Source: Dyadobacter flavalbus
GTDB taxonomy: Bacteria; Bacteroidota; Bacteroidia; Cytophagales; Spirosomataceae
NCBI RefSeq assembly: GCF_006149045.1
Contig: NZ_VBSN01000071.1
Location: forward strand, 124,001-188,000
Direction of reading: 5' to 3'
Length of the DNA stretch: 64,000 bases
Made by a program: the position numbers and the translations under genes
Notes under the pieces: generated by a model
Seen by the model: only the letters and a program-made list of their open reading frames with translations
What the model was told of the DNA's origin: nothing
Database searches by the model: none
Shown: piece after piece, positions 1-9,423 of the stretch
Layout of the letters: each line of letters starts with the position of its first letter
Position numbering within the stretch: the stretch's first letter is position 1

Positions 1-2489
1 TCAAGTTGTTCCTGCCGGAACCTGTTTTTTAGCTTTTGAATACCTCTGTGCCTGATCAGCATCAACGTGCCGAGCAACGCCAGGGCATAAAACAGGTAAG
101 CGTAAACGGTCATGTAAAATGGAGGTTCCACCACGATCTCAATCGACTTGACCGGGCTGTCCCAGTTGCCGTTCTGATTTTTGGCCTGTACTTCAAATTG
201 GTAAGCGCCCGGATTCAGATTGGTGTAACCTGCGGTTCTGGATGAGCCCGCATCATGCCATTCCGCATCAAATCCATTGAGCCTGTAACGGTAAACCGTC
301 TGCGAAGCGTCCGAGTAATTGAGCGCTGCGTAAGTGAGGGTAAAATTCTGTTTGTAGTCCAGATGGATGGATTTTGCGACTGAAATATGTTCGTCCGTTA
401 CTGCGGAATCCGCAGGCGTAATGGTTTTGTTGCCGACCCTGAGCTCTTTCAGAATAATGGGTGTGCGGGCATGATATTGTCTCAGTGAACGTGAATCCAG
501 ATAGTTAAAGCCCTGAATGCCGCCAAAAAACAGCAGGTTGTCCTGTGTTCGGATGCCGGCTCCCAAAATGAATGTGTTGTTCTGCAGACCATTGTTCTGC
601 GTGAAATTGATGAACCTTTTTGCTTTTTCGTCGAGGTAACTCACGCCCTGATCCGTACTTACCCAGATACGGCCTTGTGCATCTTCGAGAATTTTGTTGA
701 TCACGCCGCTGATCAGTCCGGCCTTTTGATCGAAAACCCTAAAGCTGCGCGTTTTTGCATTGAATTTTGCCAGTCCGCCGCCGCCGGTCCCAATCCAGAT
801 TTCACCGTTGCGATCCTCGTGAACCGTCAGCACATTGTTGCTCGGCAATGTGCTGTTTTGCCTGTCATAGTGAATGGATCTTTTGCTTCGCGGATCAAAT
901 ATGGCCAGACCTGTTCCGTGCGAAGCAATCCACATGTTTCCGTGTTTATCCTGCCGAATGTCCCGGATATAGCCGTTCAGCGGAATCATGCGGTTTTCAA
1001 GCGGAACGTTCACATCAAAATACCGCTCGAATTTTTGTGTTTCCGGGTCAAAAACATTCACGCCGCCGCCGTTCGTGCCGACCCACAATTTTCCGCTTTG
1101 GTCCGCGGTTAAACTGAAAACGTCATTGTTGCCCAGCGAAGCCGGATTTTTATCCTGCGTAAACTGGCGGTATTGTCCCGAAGTAATGTCCAGCACGAAA
1201 AGTCCGTCCTGAAAAGTACCGATCCAGAGTTTGCCGGCCGAGATTTCCAGCGACATGATGGCCAGGCCGGAAGTGGTAAGCTGGTTGCCGGGCTCAATCG
1301 GGATTTTGGTAAACAAATTGGTTTTGCGGTGAAAAAGGTTTAACCCGCCACCATCCGTTCCTACAAAAAGATCACCATTTTCCTTCTCGGCAAATGAGGT
1401 TACAAACGGTGCACTCAGGCCATAGGGATCGTACGGGTCCGAACGTTTGAGTCCGAAAATGGTCAGGTTTTTATCAAATTTATTCACGCCGCCCTTGTAA
1501 GTTCCTAGCCAGAAAATGCCTTGTCTGTCGATGAGAATGCTGCGGACCGATTTGTTTGTCAGGGTGAAAGGGGTGCGCATATCCGGAGCGTAGCGGGTTA
1601 CTTTTCCGGTTTCGGTATGCATCAGGTTCAGTCCGCCATCCGTACAGATCCAGAGCGTTTCCCGGTTTTCGGCGGCAATGGCATAGATCATGTTGCTGCT
1701 GATCGTGTGCCTGTCATGGATGTTGTATCTGAAACTCCGGAGCAGTCCGCCGTCGGTATTCAATTGATACAAGCCATTAAAAGTCCCGACCCAGATGTGG
1801 CCGGTCTGGTCGCCTGCAATGGTTTTTACCTGACTGGCATGATCCGGCTCATAGCTGATCTTCCGGTAATGGCCGGTTTTGAAGTCATACCGGAACAAAC
1901 CGGATTCCGTACCGATCCACATATGCCCGGCCTTGTCTTCATATAAACTTAAAATCAGTTCGTTCCGGATCTGCGCGGGAACGTCAGTACGGCGGTTCAG
2001 CCGCGTTACCTGGAAGGTGGCCGGATCTACAAAAACCAGTCCTGTTGTAGTGGCAACCCATAATTTGCCGGAGTGATCGCTTGTAATGGCCGAAACGCTT
2101 TCATTGACATTGATGCGCACAAAGTTGTCCTTTTTACGATTATATAAATGCAATGAACCCTGAATGGTACCGATCCAGACACGGCCGGCTTTGTCTTCAT
2201 GCAGGGATGAAATGTCACTGGAAGCCAGGCTGGCCGCGTTTGCCCGGTCGTGCCGGTAAATGGTGAAATCGGTTCCGTCATATTTGTTCAGCCCGTCGTC
2301 TGTTCCGAACCAGAGCAAACCGTAGTGGTCCTTCAGAATAGCGTGCACGGTGTTGGACGAAAGCCCGTCCATGGATGTAATTGCGGTAAAGTTCAGTTGC
2401 GGATGGCCGGCACCGGCCATGCAAAGGGAGCACAGCCCAAGTAAAAAGTTTACAGAAAAGACAAACAGATATTGCTGGTATTTTGACAT
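1..2489 (-). CDS. Hybrid two-component-type sensor (double beta-propeller), 3' part missing
   Basis: This is the N-terminal 829 codons of a large sensor read leftwards off the window edge. I translated it from the ATG at 2489, and the frame is open to base 1. A signal peptide precedes about 14 propeller blades of the type (I/V)W(I/V)GTxxGGLxxFD, which fits the two seven-bladed propellers of Bacteroidota hybrid sensors. A Y_Y_Y domain follows (motifs YRLNGFDAEW and YTNLNPGAY) and then one transmembrane helix near bases 75-130. The frame ends in the linker that normally leads to the kinase; histidine kinase, receiver and AraC-type HTH domains are expected beyond the window but not seen. In this family the periplasmic propellers bind oligosaccharides and the protein switches on neighbouring glycan genes. 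It lies head to head with the GH43-to-GH10 run, which it probably controls. Confidence 0.93.
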   Translation of the reverse strand, partial: MSKYQQYLFVFSVNFLLGLCSLCMAGAGHPQLNFTAITSMDGLSSNTVHAILKDHYGLLWFGTDDGLNKYDGTDFTIYRHDRANAASLASSDISSLHEDKAGRVWIGTIQGSLHLYNRKKDNFVRINVNESVSAITSDHSGKLWVATTTGLVFVDPATFQVTRLNRRTDVPAQIRNELILSLYEDKAGHMWIGTESGLFRYDFKTGHYRKISYEPDHASQVKTIAGDQTGHIWVGTFNGLYQLNTDGGLLRSFRYNIHDRHTISSNMIYAIAAENRETLWICTDGGLNLMHTETGKVTRYAPDMRTPFTLTNKSVRSILIDRQGIFWLGTYKGGVNKFDKNLTIFGLKRSDPYDPYGLSAPFVTSFAEKENGDLFVGTDGGGLNLFHRKTNLFTKIPIEPGNQLTTSGLAIMSLEISAGKLWIGTFQDGLFVLDITSGQYRQFTQDKNPASLGNNDVFSLTADQSGKLWVGTNGGGVNVFDPETQKFERYFDVNVPLENRMIPLNGYIRDIRQDKHGNMWIASHGTGLAIFDPRSKRSIHYDRQNSTLPSNNVLTVHEDRNGEIWIGTGGGGLAKFNAKTRSFRVFDQKAGLISGVINKILEDAQGRIWVSTDQGVSYLDEKAKRFINFTQNNGLQNNTFILGAGIRTQDNLLFFGGIQGFNYLDSRSLRQYHARTPIILKELRVGNKTITPADSAVTDEHISVAKSIHLDYKQNFTLTYAALNYSDASQTVYRYRLNGFDAEWHDAGSSRTAGYTNLNPGAYQFEVQAKNQNGNWDSPVKSIEIVVEPPFYMTVYAYLFYALALLGTLMLIRHRGIQKLKNRFRQEQL

Positions 2490-2594
2490 CTTGAGATCCG
2501 GATTTTTATCCCCATTTTCATGAAAGCGCTGTTTTTTGAACATATGTTGTGTTATTTTCAACAAATATGCTCACCCGGAACATCCGGTGTCGCC

Positions 2595-2602
2595 TACATT
2601 TG
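2595..2602 (+). promoter_or_regulatory. Candidate -7 box for the hemicellulose gene run
   Basis: TACATTTG matches the Bacteroidota -7 consensus TANNTTTG and lies 33 bases before the GH43 start, in the divergent spacer with the sensor gene. No matching TTTG -33 box lies at the usual distance, so the promoter may need an activator, which would suit control by the neighbouring sensor (inference). Confidence 0.4.
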
Positions 2603-2634
2603 CTCATTAATTAATTAAATATAATATCAAAAAA

Positions 2635-3750
2635 ATGATGAGTCGTTGCCACTCTCTAATAAGAAGCAGTTTGTTCCGGAAATATATTTTCAATTCGACA
2701 AATAAAACGCTTAAAAATGCGCTGGCACTCGCCATGCTTTCAGGCGCATGTGTTCATCCAGCCACCGGTCAGAATGCTTCTTCCACGATCAGGCCGCTGG
2801 TTACAGACTTGTTCACGGCTGATCCTTCGGCGCATGTGTTCAACGGGAAAATCTACATTTATCCATCCCACGACATTGAGGCAAATGTAGCCCAGGACGA
2901 TGAAGGCGGACATTTCAACATGCGTGATTACCATGTTTATTCAATGGACCATGTGAACGGAAAAGTAACGGACCACGGCGTAGCGCTTGATCTGAAAGAC
3001 ATTCCGTGGGCAGGCCGGCAGTTATGGGCACCGGATGCGGCGTTCAGAAACGGCACTTATTACCTGTATTTTCCGGCGAAAGATAAATCGGACGTTTTCC
3101 GGATCGGCGTTGCTACGAGCAAATCCCCGACAGGACCTTTCAAGGCGCAGCCCGAACCGATTCCGGGCAGTTACAGCATTGACCCGGCCGTATTTACGGA
3201 CACCGACGGAACTTCCTATATGTATTTGGGCGGAATCTGGGGCGGGCAGCTGCAACGCTGGCACACGGGCAAGTATGATAAAAGCTTATCGACCGACCTC
3301 GGCAAAGGGCATGAAAACGAGCCTGCGCTGAACGCCAAAGTAGTGCGGATGAGCAAGGATATGCTTTCGTTTGACGAGCCGCTGCGCGATGCACAGATTC
3401 TGGATGAAAACGGCAAGCCCCTCCTTGCAGGCGATACCGACCGCCGCTTTTTCGAAGGTGCCTGGATGCACAAGTACAATGGCAAGTACTATTTCTCCTA
3501 TTCCACCGGCGACACGCATCTGCTGTGTTATGCCGAGGGCAACTCGCCATATGGGCCTTTTACCTATAAAGGGGTGATTATGAAACCGGTGGAGGGCTGG
3601 ACTACGCATCATTCCATTGTCGAGTTCCAGGGCAAATGGTACATTTTCTATCACGATGCCGCTTTGTCCGGCAAAACACATCTGCGGAACATCAAAGTGC
3701 GGGAACTTGTCAGGGAAAAGGACGGATCGATCCGGACCATTGAACCGTAA
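2635..3750 (+). CDS. Glycoside hydrolase family 43 (xylosidase/arabinofuranosidase-type)
   Basis: A 371-residue five-bladed propeller glycosidase of clan GH-F type. The three expected acidic residues are visible: base Asp63 (ADPSAHVF), pKa-modulating Asp173 (SIDPAVF) and acid Glu274 (RFFEGAW). WAPD (121-124) and the TTHHS histidines near 315 also fit GH43. GH43 enzymes release arabinofuranose or xylose from xylan and arabinan; the exact specificity cannot be read here. The N-terminus is unusually long (about 45 residues) with a hydrophobic stretch ALALAMLSGA before TGQ, so it is probably exported. A start at Met34 is too short for a good signal, so the ATG at 2635 is kept. It is the first gene of a co-directional run of five. 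Confidence 0.9.
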   Translation: MMSRCHSLIRSSLFRKYIFNSTNKTLKNALALAMLSGACVHPATGQNASSTIRPLVTDLFTADPSAHVFNGKIYIYPSHDIEANVAQDDEGGHFNMRDYHVYSMDHVNGKVTDHGVALDLKDIPWAGRQLWAPDAAFRNGTYYLYFPAKDKSDVFRIGVATSKSPTGPFKAQPEPIPGSYSIDPAVFTDTDGTSYMYLGGIWGGQLQRWHTGKYDKSLSTDLGKGHENEPALNAKVVRMSKDMLSFDEPLRDAQILDENGKPLLAGDTDRRFFEGAWMHKYNGKYYFSYSTGDTHLLCYAEGNSPYGPFTYKGVIMKPVEGWTTHHSIVEFQGKWYIFYHDAALSGKTHLRNIKVRELVREKDGSIRTIEP

Positions 3751-3857
3751 AATAAATTCCGTTTTTCAGGCAAGATTGGCGTATCAGCAGGCTTTTGTAA
3801 AAAGTACTTGCCTGCATTATTGCCAAAACATTATAAAAAGCTTCAATTCTTTACCCT

Positions 3858-4946
3858 ATGCAGATCGAAAGACGCGATTTTTTGTCCACATTATCATTGG
3901 CCGGAGCGGCCACACTATTTTCCGGTCATTCACTCCTGGCCTCTACAAATCCGAAAAAAGATAAACTGGGCATTGCACTTGTTGGCCTGGGCTATTACAG
4001 CACCGACCTGCTGGCCCCGGCACTTCAGATGACAGAAAAATGTCACCTTGCCGGCATCGTAACAGGCACGCCGTCCAAAGGGGAAGCCTGGAAAACGAAG
4101 TACAACATTCCTGATAAAAACATTTACAACTACCAGAATTTCGACAAGATCGCTGACAACCCGGACATTGATATCGTGTATGTCGTGCTGCCGCCTTCCA
4201 TGCACCGCGAATTTGTAGTACGTGCTGCAAAAGCCGGAAAGCATGTGTTTTGCGAGAAACCGATGGCACCTTCGGTGGCGGACTGTGAAGCAATGATCGC
4301 CGCATGCAAGGCCAATAAAGTGAAGCTCGCTATCGGTTACCGCTGCCAGCACGATCCGAATATCCAGGCTTATATGAAAGTGGCCAAAGAGCAGAAATTC
4401 GGCAAAGTCAAAATGGTGAACAGTGCCGCAGGTTACTTCGATGCGCGTACCGACCACTGGAAACAGAAAAAGTCGCTTGGTGGCGGCGTTATGGGTGATA
4501 TGGGCGTGTACGCATTGCAGGGTGCCAGACTGGCAACGGGCGAAGAACCCATCAGCGTGATTGCGCAGGCTTCCACGACAAGGCCCGAGATTTACAAGGA
4601 AGTAGAGGAAACCATGATGTTTATGCTTGACTTTCCTAGCGGTGCCCGCGCTGCGTGCCAGACAAGCTTTGGAATCAACATGAATTATTTGCAGGTCAGT
4701 TACGAGAAAGGCTGGCTGAAACTGGAACCGCAGTCGGGGTATAATGGCAACAAGGGCAGTATGTCGGACGGTACGGTCATCAATTTTCCGATCAAAAACC
4801 AGCAGGCAAAGCAAATGGATGAGGATTGCCTGGCGATTATGAACAATACCGATCTGATTGCGCCGGGAGAAGAAGGTTTGCGTGATATCCGGGTAGTGGA
4901 AGCGATTTACAAATCGGTGGCTTCAGGCAAAAGTGTCAGGATATAA
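3858..4946 (+). CDS. Gfo/Idh/MocA family oxidoreductase, Tat-exported
   Basis: A 362-residue NAD(P)-dependent sugar dehydrogenase or oxidoreductase of the glucose-fructose oxidoreductase class. A twin-arginine signal opens the protein (ERRDFLS, Arg5-Arg6, then a hydrophobic stretch ending at LLAS), so it should be exported folded with its cofactor bound. A Rossmann motif VGLGYYS lies near 42-48, the family EKP motif at 133-135 (Lys134), and GDMGVY near 213-218 supplies the usual active-site Asp/Tyr region. It sits 107 bases after GH43 and 6 bases before GH95, so it is almost certainly co-transcribed with glycosidases and likely acts on a released sugar in the periplasm. The substrate is unknown; some family members are glycosidases rather than dehydrogenases. 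Confidence 0.9.
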   Translation: MQIERRDFLSTLSLAGAATLFSGHSLLASTNPKKDKLGIALVGLGYYSTDLLAPALQMTEKCHLAGIVTGTPSKGEAWKTKYNIPDKNIYNYQNFDKIADNPDIDIVYVVLPPSMHREFVVRAAKAGKHVFCEKPMAPSVADCEAMIAACKANKVKLAIGYRCQHDPNIQAYMKVAKEQKFGKVKMVNSAAGYFDARTDHWKQKKSLGGGVMGDMGVYALQGARLATGEEPISVIAQASTTRPEIYKEVEETMMFMLDFPSGARAACQTSFGINMNYLQVSYEKGWLKLEPQSGYNGNKGSMSDGTVINFPIKNQQAKQMDEDCLAIMNNTDLIAPGEEGLRDIRVVEAIYKSVASGKSVRI

Positions 4947-4952
4947 ACGCGT

Positions 4953-7418
4953 ATGTTTCGATTTATGAGGTTCAGTTTATTTTTATTCTTTTCGTTGATT
5001 TTTTCCATAGCCGGCTTTTCGCAGCAGCAGCCTTTGAAACTCTGGTACAATACACCTTCCGGCAAGACTTGGGAAAATGCACTGCCGGTTGGAAACGGCC
5101 GGCTGGGCGCTATGGTGTACGGCAATGTATCCGACGAGACCATCCAGCTCAATGAAGCTACTTTATGGTCGGGCGGCCCAAACCGGAACGATAATCCCGC
5201 TGCACTGGCTGCATTGCCTGAAATCCGGAAACTGATTTTTGACGGAAAACAGAAGGAAGCCGAAAAGCTTGCGAATCAGGCCATTATTACCAAAAAATCA
5301 CATGGTCAGATGTTCCAGCCGGTCGGAGAGCTGCATCTGGCATTTCCCGGACATGATCCGTATCAGAAGTTTTACCGCGAGCTGGACATTGAACGGGCAG
5401 TTGCCAGAACGACTTACGAAGTGGAAGGCGTGACATTTACCCGTGAAGTCTTTTCCTCTTTTCCGGATCAGGTGATTGTGGTGCGGCTGACTGCCAGCAA
5501 ACCGGGAAAACTGACTTTTTCGGCATCCTATTCAACGCTCCACAAACAGCCGAAAATTGAAACAGCACCTGCCGGAGAGCTGACCCTTGCCGCCACGGCA
5601 GCGGATCATGAAGGAGTCAAGGGAATGGTGAAATTCAAGGCCATGACACGCATCCAGACCGAAGGCGGCAGCGTTTCGGCGAATGACAGCTCGCTTGTCG
5701 TAAAGGAAGCGGATGCGGCGACTATTTACATTTCTGTTGCGACCAGTTTTAAAAATTATCAGGATGTCAGCGGGGATGAGCATGCACTGGCCAGTGGTTA
5801 CCTGAAAAAGGCCGCTGCCAAATCCTACGACGGTATGCTGAAAACGCATGTTGCTGCATATCAGAACTATTTCAGCCGCGTCAGGCTGGACCTTGGCACA
5901 ACCGACGCAGCAAATCTTCCTGTGGATGAACGCATAAGGAATTTCCGTCAGGCGAATGACCCTGCGCTGGTTGCACTGTACTATCAGTATGGCCGTTATC
6001 TGCTGATTTCCAGTTCGCAGCCCGGCGGGCAGCCAGCCAATCTGCAGGGAATATGGAACAACAAGATGCAGCCGCCGTGGGACAGCAAATATACGATCAA
6101 CATCAATGCCCAGATGAATTACTGGCCGGCTGAAAAAACCAACCTTTCGGAACTGCACGAGCCTTTTCTGAAAATGGTCACCGAGCTTTCCGAAACCGGC
6201 CGGGAAACAGCGAAAGTGATGTACGGCGCAAGAGGCTGGATGGCGCATCACAATACCGACATCTGGCGGGCAACCGGCGCAATCGACGGTGCGTTCTGGG
6301 GGATGTGGATCGCAGGCGGCGGCTGGACGAGCCAGCATTTGTGGGAGCATTACCTGTATACCGGTGACAAAGATTTTCTTGCCAGAATATACCCGGTTCT
6401 GAAAGGTTCGGCCACGTTCTACGCAGATTATCTCGTGGAGCATCCCAAGTATCAATGGCTCGTGACCAATCCGGGCAGTTCACCCGAAAATGCACCCGCC
6501 GCGCACGAAGGCTCGTCGCTGGATGCCGGTACGACCATGGACAATCAGATTGCCTTTGATGTTTTCAGTTCGGCGATACGGGCAGCGGAAATCCTGAAAA
6601 AAGATGCTGCTTTTACGGACACGCTCCGGCAAATGCGCAAGCGGCTACCGCCCATGCATGTCGGGCAGTACGGACAGTTGCAGGAGTGGCTCGACGATGT
6701 GGACGATCCTGAAGACCAGCACCGCCATGTTTCCCATTTGTACGGATTGTTCCCGGCAGTACAGATTTCGCCTTACCGCACACCCGAACTGTTTGCAGCA
6801 GCCCGCACTACGCTGACGCACCGCGGCGATGTGTCCACAGGATGGAGCATGGGCTGGAAAGTAAACTGGTGGGCGCGATTGCAGGACGGAAACCATGCCT
6901 ATAAACTGATTCAGGATCAACTGAGCCCGCCCAGCAAACGGGGCGGCGGGACTTACAACAACCTTTTTGATGCGCATCCGCCTTTTCAGATTGATGGCAA
7001 TTTCGGCTGCACATCCGGCATTACCGAAATGCTCATGCAAAGTGCCGACGGCGCACTGCATCTGCTGCCCGCACTGCCCGATGTATGGCCGGGCGGAAGC
7101 GTTGGCGGACTGCTGGCGCAAGGCGGCTTTGAGCTGGTGAATATGCAGTGGAACGGGTCCAGGCTGACGAATGTAGCAATACGGTCAAAGCTCGGCGGGA
7201 ACCTGCGGTTGCGCGTGCCCAATGCATTGAAGCCGGTCAGCGGCGGAACGCTGCAAAAAGCCTCCGGCGAAAATCCGAATGCATTTTACAAAACGGAAAT
7301 AGCAGCCGAACCGGTTGTTTCACCCAAAGCAACCAAAGTACAGCCGGCACTTCAGGAGACATTGCTTTATGATCTGCCTACGCAGGCCGGAAAAGTATAC
7401 CGTTTTGTAGCCGAATGA
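4953..7418 (+). CDS. Glycoside hydrolase family 95 (alpha-L-fucosidase / alpha-L-galactosidase)
   Basis: An 821-residue GH95 enzyme with a clear signal peptide (hydrophobic 7-20, cleavage near FSQ). The N-terminal domain motif LPVGNGRLGAMVYG is typical. The catalytic (alpha/alpha)6 barrel shows the polar pair Asn383/Asn385 (ININAQMNYWPAE), the general acid candidate Glu512 (SPENAP) and Asp681 (FQIDGNFG), which line up with Asn421/Asn423, Glu566 and Asp766 of the Bifidobacterium fucosidase AfcA. GH95 inverts terminal alpha-L-fucosides; close relatives remove alpha-L-galactose from complex xylans. With a GH10 xylanase three genes away, the L-galactosidase reading is attractive but is inference. 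It begins 6 bases after the oxidoreductase stop. Confidence 0.93.
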   Translation: MFRFMRFSLFLFFSLIFSIAGFSQQQPLKLWYNTPSGKTWENALPVGNGRLGAMVYGNVSDETIQLNEATLWSGGPNRNDNPAALAALPEIRKLIFDGKQKEAEKLANQAIITKKSHGQMFQPVGELHLAFPGHDPYQKFYRELDIERAVARTTYEVEGVTFTREVFSSFPDQVIVVRLTASKPGKLTFSASYSTLHKQPKIETAPAGELTLAATAADHEGVKGMVKFKAMTRIQTEGGSVSANDSSLVVKEADAATIYISVATSFKNYQDVSGDEHALASGYLKKAAAKSYDGMLKTHVAAYQNYFSRVRLDLGTTDAANLPVDERIRNFRQANDPALVALYYQYGRYLLISSSQPGGQPANLQGIWNNKMQPPWDSKYTININAQMNYWPAEKTNLSELHEPFLKMVTELSETGRETAKVMYGARGWMAHHNTDIWRATGAIDGAFWGMWIAGGGWTSQHLWEHYLYTGDKDFLARIYPVLKGSATFYADYLVEHPKYQWLVTNPGSSPENAPAAHEGSSLDAGTTMDNQIAFDVFSSAIRAAEILKKDAAFTDTLRQMRKRLPPMHVGQYGQLQEWLDDVDDPEDQHRHVSHLYGLFPAVQISPYRTPELFAAARTTLTHRGDVSTGWSMGWKVNWWARLQDGNHAYKLIQDQLSPPSKRGGGTYNNLFDAHPPFQIDGNFGCTSGITEMLMQSADGALHLLPALPDVWPGGSVGGLLAQGGFELVNMQWNGSRLTNVAIRSKLGGNLRLRVPNALKPVSGGTLQKASGENPNAFYKTEIAAEPVVSPKATKVQPALQETLLYDLPTQAGKVYRFVAE

Positions 7419-7460
7419 CTTTTGTCTGAAAATCAACTTATCCTTTTTTTCGCTAAAACC

Positions 7461-9386
7461 ATGCAAAGATTTTTCCTGCCCGCATTAAGTATGCTGCTGT
7501 TTGCTGTCACTGCTTTTGCGCAAAAAACGCCAATGGAAATGCCGAAAGGTTATGACACCGTGCGGGAAGGCGCTGCCGCCGGTAAGATCGACACGGTAAG
7601 TTATCAGTCGAAAACGGTCGGCAATGCGCGGAAAGCGCTGGTTTACACGCCGCCCGGTTTTTCCAGAAAGAAAAAGTATCCGGTGCTGTATTTGTTGCAC
7701 GGCATTGGCGGCGATGAAAAGGAATGGCTGAATGGCGGAAACCCGCAGCTGATTCTGGATAATCTGTATGCCGAAAAGAAGATTGAGCCGATGATCGTGG
7801 TGATGCCCAATGGCCGGGCCATGAAAGATGACCGTGCTACAGGCAATATCATGGCAGCCGACAAGGTGGAAGCTTTTGCAACGTTCGAAAAAGATCTGCT
7901 GACAGACCTGATCCCTTTTATCGAGAAAAAATATCCGGCGCTTACCGACCGCGAACACCGCGCCATTGCGGGATTGTCCATGGGCGGCGGGCAGTCGCTG
8001 AACTTTGGATTGGGAAACCTGGACAGGTTTGCGTGGGTAGGAGGGTTTTCCTCTGCACCCAATACCAGAAAGCCCGAAGAACTGATACCCGATCCGGAAG
8101 ATGCAAAAAAGAAGCTGAAACTGCTCTGGCTGTCCTGCGGCGACAACGACTGGCTGATCACATTCAGCAAACGCACGCACGATTATCTGTTTGAGCATGA
8201 GGTGCCGCATGTGTATTATGTGGAACCCGGCGGACATGATTTCAAGGTATGGAAAAATGGTCTGTACATGTTTTCGCAGTTTCTGTTCAAACCGGTGGAT
8301 GTGGCTTCCTTGCCCAGGTACACCCTTTTAGGAACGCCGGCTTCAACGAATATCCGGTCGGCACAATACCCGCAGATTCTGCCCGACAACCGCGTTGTGT
8401 TTCGTACCAAAGCCCCGAATGCGCAGCAAGTGCAGGTCGATCTCGGCAAGAAATACGATATGGCAAAGGATACTGCCGGTTTCTGGACGGTAACAACGGA
8501 TTCTATCGGAAAGGGCTTTCATTATTACTCACTGCTGATCGACGGCGTGGCGGTTGCAGACCCGGCAAGCGAGACCTTCTACGGAATGGGACGAATGGCC
8601 AGCGGCATTGAAATACCTTACCGAAAAGGCGGCTATTATGCATTGCGCGATGTGCCGCACGGCGAAATCAGGATCAGGCAGTATTTTTCAAAAGCCATGA
8701 ATGCATGGCGTGAAATGTATGTCTACACACCGCCGGGCTATGACGCTGCAACAGAAAAATATCCGGTATTGTACCTTTTGCACGGCGGAGGCGAAGATCA
8801 GCGCGGCTGGGCTACACAGGGAAAAACCGGTCTGATTCTCGATAACCTGATAGCCGCAGGCAAAGCAAAACCCATGCTGATCGCCATGCTCGACGGAAAC
8901 ATCGGAATGGCGGGAGGCGTTGCGGGTTTTAACGAGAACGCTTTGAAAATGTTTGAAAATGAGCTGAAAGCCGGTGCGATTCCATTTGTGGAAAGCAACT
9001 TCCGTGCAGAAACCGGTCCGCAAAACCGGGCATTGGCCGGACTGTCCATGGGCGGGCTTCAGACATTGTATGCAGGTGTTAAAAACAACGATCTGTTCGC
9101 CTATCTCGGCGTGTTCAGTTCCGGCTGGTTTGGCAACAATGCAACCCTTTCGGCATCGCATTATGATTACGCGAAAACAAATGCGGCCACGATCAATTCC
9201 AATCTCAGGCAGTTCTGGATATCCATGGGCGGCGAGGAAGATATAGCCTACAAAAACTGTAAAATCATGCTCTCCAAATACGATGAAATGGGGATCAAAT
9301 ACAAATACAGCGAATATCCCGGCGGCCATACCTGGCCAGTCTGGCGGCACGATCTGTTTGAATTTTCGCAGCTTCTGTTTAAATAA
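7461..9386 (+). CDS. Double CE1-type esterase with central CBM48-like domain
   Basis: A 641-residue secreted protein with two esterase-D/CE1 domains. I chose the ATG at 7461, which starts directly with a signal peptide (MQRFFLPALSMLLFAVTAFAQ region), over an upstream TTG at 7422. Domain 1 (about 35-280) has LHGIGGDE, nucleophile Ser173 in GLSMGGG, Asp228 or Asp230 and His259 (GGHDFKVW). A beta-sandwich stretch (about 300-385) resembles the E-set/CBM48 module that precedes many feruloyl and acetyl xylan esterases. Domain 2 (about 395-641) has LHGGGEDQ, Ser529 in GLSMGGLQ, an Asp near 594 and His623 (GGHTWPVW). Both triads look complete. Its place between GH95 and GH10 suggests removal of acetyl or feruloyl groups from xylan. 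Which ester each domain cuts is unknown. Confidence 0.9.
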   Translation: MQRFFLPALSMLLFAVTAFAQKTPMEMPKGYDTVREGAAAGKIDTVSYQSKTVGNARKALVYTPPGFSRKKKYPVLYLLHGIGGDEKEWLNGGNPQLILDNLYAEKKIEPMIVVMPNGRAMKDDRATGNIMAADKVEAFATFEKDLLTDLIPFIEKKYPALTDREHRAIAGLSMGGGQSLNFGLGNLDRFAWVGGFSSAPNTRKPEELIPDPEDAKKKLKLLWLSCGDNDWLITFSKRTHDYLFEHEVPHVYYVEPGGHDFKVWKNGLYMFSQFLFKPVDVASLPRYTLLGTPASTNIRSAQYPQILPDNRVVFRTKAPNAQQVQVDLGKKYDMAKDTAGFWTVTTDSIGKGFHYYSLLIDGVAVADPASETFYGMGRMASGIEIPYRKGGYYALRDVPHGEIRIRQYFSKAMNAWREMYVYTPPGYDAATEKYPVLYLLHGGGEDQRGWATQGKTGLILDNLIAAGKAKPMLIAMLDGNIGMAGGVAGFNENALKMFENELKAGAIPFVESNFRAETGPQNRALAGLSMGGLQTLYAGVKNNDLFAYLGVFSSGWFGNNATLSASHYDYAKTNAATINSNLRQFWISMGGEEDIAYKNCKIMLSKYDEMGIKYKYSEYPGGHTWPVWRHDLFEFSQLLFK

Positions 9387-9423
9387 ATGCAACTTTTAAA
9401 GCATTACTTCTATCAAAACAACG

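Noticed and set aside
3930..4814. A 294-codon open frame opposite the Gfo/Idh/MocA gene
   Set aside because: It lies wholly antisense to a clear gene, is rich in Cys/His/Phe as mirror frames of GC-rich genes are, and has no motif.
7422..7460. TTG start for the esterase gene
   Set aside because: The ATG at 7461 opens directly on a normal signal peptide; the extra 13 residues would spoil it.
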